A DNA stretch of 64,000 nucleotides from contig CAYZCW010000002.1 of NCBI GenBank assembly GCA_964477035.1, positions 351,206 to 415,205 of the forward strand. Direction: 5' to 3'. The position numbers were made by a program, and so were the translations under genes. The stretch comes from SLSG01 sp964477035. GTDB lineage: Bacteria > Bacteroidota > Bacteroidia > Bacteroidales > UBA7960. Positions 59,908 through 64,000 of the stretch are shown here, in pieces; positions within the stretch are counted from its first letter, which is position 1; the number at the start of each line of letters is the position of its first letter. The notes beneath the pieces were generated by a model that worked only from the letters and a program-made list of their open reading frames with translations, did no database searches and was not told where the DNA came from.

Positions 59908-61425
59908 ATGAAGCGAACCACCCCCCCAAAAATGCCCTTTCTCCTCCTCCTGTTGCTGCTGATGCCGCTTGCCGCCAGCCAGGCGCCCCCGGCCCATCCC
60001 GCCCTGTCCGACCCGGCCTTCCGCCAGGCCTATGAAGACTTTTCGTCGGATGCCTCCCTGCGGCACGCCAGCTGGGGACTGTATGTATCCGACGCCACCA
60101 CCGGGCAGGTCCTCATGGCCCACGACCCCTTCAGGGCCCTGACGCCCGCCTCGGTCCAGAAGCTGGTGACCACCCTCTCGGCCCTGAGGATGCTGGGGCC
60201 GGACCATACATTCCACACGGCCCTGCAACACGACGGACAGGTCAGCCCGGAAGGCCGGCTGCAGGGCAACCTCTTCATCCGGGGCAGCGGGGACCCCAGC
60301 CTGGGGGCCTGGCGCATGGACGACAGCCTGTCCCTGGACCGCGTCTTCGGCCATTTTTTGCAGCTCCTGCAGGACCGCGGCATACGAAGCATCCATGGAG
60401 ACATCGTCGGGGACGAGGGCGCATTCGACCGGGAAGCGGTCCCTCGGAAATGGCTGTGGGAAGACATGGGCAACTACTTCGGTACAGTCTCCAGCGCCCT
60501 CTCGGCCAATGAGAACGAATACACCGTGTACTTCCGCGCCGGAAGCCGGGTGGGCGAGCCGGCAACGGTCCTGGGTCATGAGCCGCACATCCCCGGCCTG
60601 TCCTTCCTCAACGAGGTCCGCACCGGTCCCAGGGGTTCGGGCGACCAGGTGTACATCTTCGGCGCCCCCGGCATCCCGGAGCGCCGGCTCACCGGCACCG
60701 TGCCCCTGGGAGCCACCCGCTTCCCGGTCAGGGGGTCCATGCCGGATCCGGCCGGCTTCCTGGCCGGGGCCTTCCGGCAGTATTTGCAGGAGCAAGGGAT
60801 TGTGATCGTCGGACAGGCCCGCAGTACCGGGCCGGGAACAGAAGCACAGGACACCCCCCCCGCCCGCCGCACCACCCTGGGCTCCTGGGAGTCCCCTCCC
60901 CTTTTCGAGATCGTGCACCGCACCAACCTGGCCAGTGTGAACCTGTATGCCGAGAATCTGCTCCGGGTTCTTGGCGGGGGGGCATCGGGTGAAGGCAGCC
61001 TGCAGGCGGGGCTGGAGGCCGTCCGGCGCTACTGGACCGCCCGCGGAATCGACCTCTCGGGCATGGTCCTGCATGACGGCAGCGGGTTGTCTCCCTCCAA
61101 CCGCCTCACGGCCGGGCAGCTGGGACGCCTGCTCGAAGCCGCCGCCGGAGACCGCCTGTTCCCCGCCCTGTACAACAGCCTGCCCCTGGCCGGTTTCTCG
61201 GGGTCCCTGGCCGGCTTCTTCCATGGCACCTCCTCGGAGGGCATCCTGCGCGCCAAGAGCGGTTTCCTGGGAAACGTCAGGGCCTATGCCGGATACACCA
61301 CCCTGCAGGACGGCAGCCTGGCCGCCTTCGTCCTGATCGTCAACGATTACGAGGGCAGCCCGGCGGCCATGAGACAGCGCATGTTCCGGCTGATGGACGC
61401 CGTCACCGGGCTGAAAAAACCCTAA
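59908..61425 (+). CDS. dacB: D-alanyl-D-alanine carboxypeptidase/endopeptidase (PBP4 class)
   Basis: 505 residues. Signal peptide (PFLLLLLLLMPLAAS). Active-site motif SVQK (Ser82, Lys85), the large PBP4-type insertion, SPSN in GSGLSPSNRLT (second motif) and KSG in AKSGFLGNV (third). Trims or opens peptidoglycan cross-links in the periplasm. It lies 95 bp after mlaD and is probably part of the same envelope-related run. Confidence 0.92.
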   Translation: MKRTTPPKMPFLLLLLLLMPLAASQAPPAHPALSDPAFRQAYEDFSSDASLRHASWGLYVSDATTGQVLMAHDPFRALTPASVQKLVTTLSALRMLGPDHTFHTALQHDGQVSPEGRLQGNLFIRGSGDPSLGAWRMDDSLSLDRVFGHFLQLLQDRGIRSIHGDIVGDEGAFDREAVPRKWLWEDMGNYFGTVSSALSANENEYTVYFRAGSRVGEPATVLGHEPHIPGLSFLNEVRTGPRGSGDQVYIFGAPGIPERRLTGTVPLGATRFPVRGSMPDPAGFLAGAFRQYLQEQGIVIVGQARSTGPGTEAQDTPPARRTTLGSWESPPLFEIVHRTNLASVNLYAENLLRVLGGGASGEGSLQAGLEAVRRYWTARGIDLSGMVLHDGSGLSPSNRLTAGQLGRLLEAAAGDRLFPALYNSLPLAGFSGSLAGFFHGTSSEGILRAKSGFLGNVRAYAGYTTLQDGSLAAFVLIVNDYEGSPAAMRQRMFRLMDAVTGLKKP

Positions 61426-61439
61426 AAACATGGGGGATC

Positions 61440-61486
61440 GGAAATAATATTATAAATTAGCGGCGGCACATAAAAATATTATTTCC
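61440..61486. promoter_or_regulatory. 12-bp inverted repeat spanning the ilvE promoter region
   Basis: Perfect arms GGAAATAATATT (61440-61451) and AATATTATTTCC (61475-61486), 23 bp apart. The interval holds a near-match -7 element (TAAATTAG, 61453-61460), 22 bp before the ilvE start. Candidate operator or leader stem. Confidence 0.5.
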
Positions 61487-61508
61487 AACCAAATTAATTC
61501 CAACCATC

Positions 61509-62528
61509 ATGCAAGAAACAGATTGGGGCAAGCTCCCTTTCGGTTATTTCAAGACAGACTATAACGTCCGGTGCTACTACCGCAACGGGCAATGGGGCGA
61601 GATCGAGGTGTCGTCCTCCGAGACAATCAACATCCACATGGCGGCCACCTGCCTGCACTACGGGCAGGAAGCTTTCGAAGGCATGAAGGCCTACCGCGGC
61701 AAAGACGGCAAAGTCCGCCTGTTCCGCTGGGAGGAGAATGCCAAACGCATGCAGCGTTCGGCCGACGGCATCATGATGGCCAAAGTGCCCGAGGAATTGT
61801 TCCACCAGATGGTCACCAAGGCGGTCAAACTGAACGAGAAGTACGTGCCCCCTCACGGACATGGCGCTTCCCTTTACATCCGCCCCCTGCTGGTCGGCAC
61901 CGGGGTGCAGGTGGGGGTCAGTCCCGCGAAGGAGTACCTGTTCATGGTGTTTGTCGGACCCGTCGGACCCTACTTCAAGGAAGGCTTCAATCCGGTGCGC
62001 CTGCAGATCGTGCGGGACTTCGACCGGGCCGCTCCCCTGGGTACCGGCCACATCAAGGTGGGCGGCAACTACGCCGGCAGCCTCTACGCCAGCGAGCGGG
62101 CCAAGCGGGAAGGTTTTTCGGCGGTGCTTTTCCTGGAGGCCAAGGAGAAGAAGTACATCGATGAGGCCGGCCCGGCCAACTTCTTCGCCATCAAAGGCAA
62201 CAAGTACATCACCCCCAAGTCCGACTCCATCCTGCCGTCCATCACCAACATGAGCCTGATGCAGATCGCCAGGGACATGGGCATGGAAGTGGAACGGCGG
62301 CCCGTGGCCGTGGAGGAGCTGGCCGGCTTCGAAGAGGTGGGCGCCTGCGGCACCGCCGCCATCATCTCCCCCATCTGCTCCCTGGTCGACCGGGAATCGG
62401 GCCAAACCTACGAATTCTGCAAGGACGGCAAGGCCGGCCCCGTATCCACCAAACTCTACCAGCGGCTGCAGGGCATACAGTACGGGGAGGAGCCCGACAC
62501 CCACGGCTGGGTGAGTTTCGTGGAATAA
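61509..62528 (+). CDS. ilvE: Branched-chain amino acid aminotransferase
   Basis: 339 residues, fold-type IV PLP enzyme. Visible: HYGQEAFEGMKAYRG, GASLYIRPLLVGTG, GHIKVGGNYAGS with the PLP lysine at about 183, EAGPANFFAIKGN and GACGTAAIISPI. Final step of Val, Leu and Ile synthesis and first step of their catabolism. Single gene with a strong terminator downstream. Confidence 0.95.
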   Translation: MQETDWGKLPFGYFKTDYNVRCYYRNGQWGEIEVSSSETINIHMAATCLHYGQEAFEGMKAYRGKDGKVRLFRWEENAKRMQRSADGIMMAKVPEELFHQMVTKAVKLNEKYVPPHGHGASLYIRPLLVGTGVQVGVSPAKEYLFMVFVGPVGPYFKEGFNPVRLQIVRDFDRAAPLGTGHIKVGGNYAGSLYASERAKREGFSAVLFLEAKEKKYIDEAGPANFFAIKGNKYITPKSDSILPSITNMSLMQIARDMGMEVERRPVAVEELAGFEEVGACGTAAIISPICSLVDRESGQTYEFCKDGKAGPVSTKLYQRLQGIQYGEEPDTHGWVSFVE

Positions 62529-62547
62529 ATCCTTTTCCCTAAAACGC

Positions 62548-62585
62548 AAAAGGGCTGTTCCGCCAAGGCGGAACAGCCCTTTTTT
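62548..62585. terminator. Bidirectional terminator after ilvE
   Basis: A4, 13-bp perfect stem GGGCTGTTCCGCC / GGCGGAACAGCCC around AA, then T6. Serves ilvE and the convergent T9SS gene. Confidence 0.9.
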
Positions 62586-62620
62586 ATGAAGCATCCTTTT
62601 AGGAGCTGGATTTTAGTACG

Positions 62621-64000
62621 TCATGATCTGCCGCGTGTTTTTCCATAACCAGTGCGAAATACGACAAAATAAACCTGGCGCTTGACTTGACCGTCGGAAG
62701 TAAACGTCACGGAATAAATGTCTTGTGAGCGAACCGCTCCTTCAAACAGCGTGGCGACTTTCGACCCTTGCAGTGTGTATACCTCCACAACAGCATGGGT
62801 ATCCTCTTCGACGCCAAATGTGATCTGGGTCTGGCTCCTGAACGGGTTTGGATAGACGTCAATATTCATGCCGGGAAGTTTTAAGAAGTCGTTCATATCC
62901 CACTTGCCACGGCCCGGATTGTTGTTTCCGGGGCCTTGTGTCCCTTGAGAAGCGGATTGTCTGCAGTCAATTTTCTTGGTATAGGAACCACTATCAATCA
63001 AGGTGCCGGAAATATTACAAACCACGGCATGGGCAATCACCCATATCGGTCCGTTCACATTGGTGAAAGACGCTGTATACTCCACGGTTCTTTCCTTCCC
63101 CTTGGGATTAAAAGTATATTGTCCCGGGGCGATGGTCTCGCGTCCGTTTCTCATCAAGGGGTATTTCCCGCAGCCGGCATAGATATGGACCTCGCTCATG
63201 GAATAACCGGCATCCATCAGGTAACGAACGGTCAATTTACCGGCAAGGGAATAATCCACCAAAGCGGTACCGACCCGGCCCCATCCATTATCTGCAATGC
63301 AGTGAGCAGCGCCCGCATAGAGCACCAGCTCATAAGTCTCTCCAGGCTCGATCTGGTTGGTCCATCCCCAATTGCCGAAGCCGTCCTGAATGAAACACCT
63401 GCTGACATCGTCATTGTAGTAGCCATAGGCTGTTTCGCACTTGACTTCACAGGGGGCCACTTCAAAATAGGAGGTGCATTGATCCTCATCGCAGAGACCC
63501 TCGACCACATAGGTAAACTCGGCAAAATAGCCGGCAGCAAGATCAATGGTACCAACAATGTCCGTCCACTCAGGAAGTTCATCCAGGTTGTCCGTAATAA
63601 ATGCCGGACAATCTCCCGTATAACCGAATCCATCCCTCCAGGCGGTGTAAGCCATTTCCAGTTCTTCAAGGGTTACACAAGGAAGGATAACCGGATCCGG
63701 GCAGAACACTTCGAGGTCCGGTGCGGCCAAAACGGTAAAGGTGGCACTGGCTGAAATGTCCATGATGCACAGGTCGCTGATCGTCCAGGTGACCGTTAAG
63801 TCAAGGCCTTCGCAGTAATCATCAAAGTCAGGATCCACGATGTCATCCTGAAGCTGCGGATCACAGCCACCGCCAAGATCCAGGGCCTCTTCCTGGTCTG
63901 CAACCCACTGGTTAAAGGCTGCCAGAACCTCTGAAGCATCGGCAAAATCGCAGGCGGAGACCTCTTCATCCTGAGGAAGTATATCAAAGGTCACAGCCGG
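62621..64000 (-). CDS. Large Cys-rich surface protein with T9SS sorting domain (5' part beyond window)
   Basis: The frame stays open through the right edge, so 459 C-terminal residues are visible. Two similar Cys-containing segments occur: LAAFNQWVADQEEALDLGGG...C and YTAWRDGFGYTGDC, preceded by CPDPVILPC-type text and ending QCTSYFEVAPC, as in repeat domains of large Bacteroidota adhesin-like proteins. A globular part follows (IEPGETYELVLYAGAAHC, SEVHIYAGCGKYPL). The C-terminus is a Por sorting domain (MNIDVYPNPFRSQTQITFG, VYFVVFRTG). Predicted type IX secretion and surface display; ligand unknown. Confidence 0.85.
   Translation of the reverse strand, partial: PAVTFDILPQDEEVSACDFADASEVLAAFNQWVADQEEALDLGGGCDPQLQDDIVDPDFDDYCEGLDLTVTWTISDLCIMDISASATFTVLAAPDLEVFCPDPVILPCVTLEELEMAYTAWRDGFGYTGDCPAFITDNLDELPEWTDIVGTIDLAAGYFAEFTYVVEGLCDEDQCTSYFEVAPCEVKCETAYGYYNDDVSRCFIQDGFGNWGWTNQIEPGETYELVLYAGAAHCIADNGWGRVGTALVDYSLAGKLTVRYLMDAGYSMSEVHIYAGCGKYPLMRNGRETIAPGQYTFNPKGKERTVEYTASFTNVNGPIWVIAHAVVCNISGTLIDSGSYTKKIDCRQSASQGTQGPGNNNPGRGKWDMNDFLKLPGMNIDVYPNPFRSQTQITFGVEEDTHAVVEVYTLQGSKVATLFEGAVRSQDIYSVTFTSDGQVKRQVYFVVFRTGYGKTRGRS

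Noticed and set aside
59893..61431. 512-codon minus-strand frame opposite dacB
   Set aside because: Shadow frame; dacB carries signal peptide and SxxK/SxN/KSG motifs.

Overview
The window is chromosomal sequence from a member of the Bacteroidota, most likely a Bacteroidales-type anaerobe or facultative anaerobe with unusually high GC. The evidence is a fused SecDF, two secreted proteins with type IX (Por) C-terminal sorting domains, a BlaI/TonB-domain pair, DUF3822-rsmD-coaD and rsfS-ftsH-cdsA-psd gene clusters, a fused FeoA-FeoB, and about twenty gene starts preceded by the Bacteroidota -7 element TAnnTTTG. Two runs of exactly 100 N show that it is a scaffold, probably from a metagenome. One N-run (54895-54994) is flanked by an exact 55-bp duplication and is an assembly artefact. 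The other (16554-16653) lies in a tandem fasciclin repeat. No rRNA, tRNA, CRISPR array, insertion sequence or phage gene was recognised, and no gene-free stretch exceeds about 300 bp.

Layout. 1-9400: photolyase (cut by the left edge) and a membrane metallophosphoesterase; an AspT/YidE-type transporter; a BlaI repressor with an orphan TonB-domain lipoprotein; a NimA-like flavoprotein; the hpt-adk-obg-PAP2 operon; a YfcE-like phosphodiesterase. 9400-18400: a tricorn-like protease and an Old Yellow Enzyme, divergent from an arsenite methyltransferase with a strong palindromic operator candidate; a CAP-domain protein; a tandem fasciclin T9SS substrate; a small membrane protein; an acyl-ACP thioesterase. 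18400-27700: secDF, a retropepsin-like protein, the korDABC 2-oxoacid:ferredoxin oxidoreductase operon, a SanA/DUF218 protein, a 59-residue winged-helix protein, an unrecognised conserved protein and tcdA.

27700-44300: ppdK, hisS-hutH, an outer-membrane beta-barrel-like protein, rtcB, a YchF-type GTPase with a non-standard P-loop, glgB with an SRPBCC protein, feoAB with a Cys-rich partner, and recQ. 44300-54450: the rsfS-ftsH-LUD-DUF2007-cdsA-psd operon, birA, pyrE with an SRPBCC protein, a Nudix hydrolase, and an unknown protein-DUF3822-rsmD-coaD. 54450-64000: lptD, divergent from an amidase-mlaD-dacB run, then ilvE and the C-terminal part of a large Cys-rich T9SS-sorted surface protein that runs off the right edge.

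Functionally this is mostly core housekeeping: envelope biogenesis (SecDF, LptD, Mla-like, amidase, PBP4, CdsA/Psd, FtsH), nucleotide salvage and synthesis (Hpt, Adk, PyrE), translation and RNA (Obg, HisRS, RsfS, RsmD, RtcB, TcdA), and anaerobic carbon metabolism (Kor, PPDK, GlgB). A few accessory traits are present (arsenic methylation, photorepair, ferrous iron uptake). I found no gene cluster that looks like a wholly new system. The most informative observations are regulatory (promoter signature, palindromes) and assembly-related.
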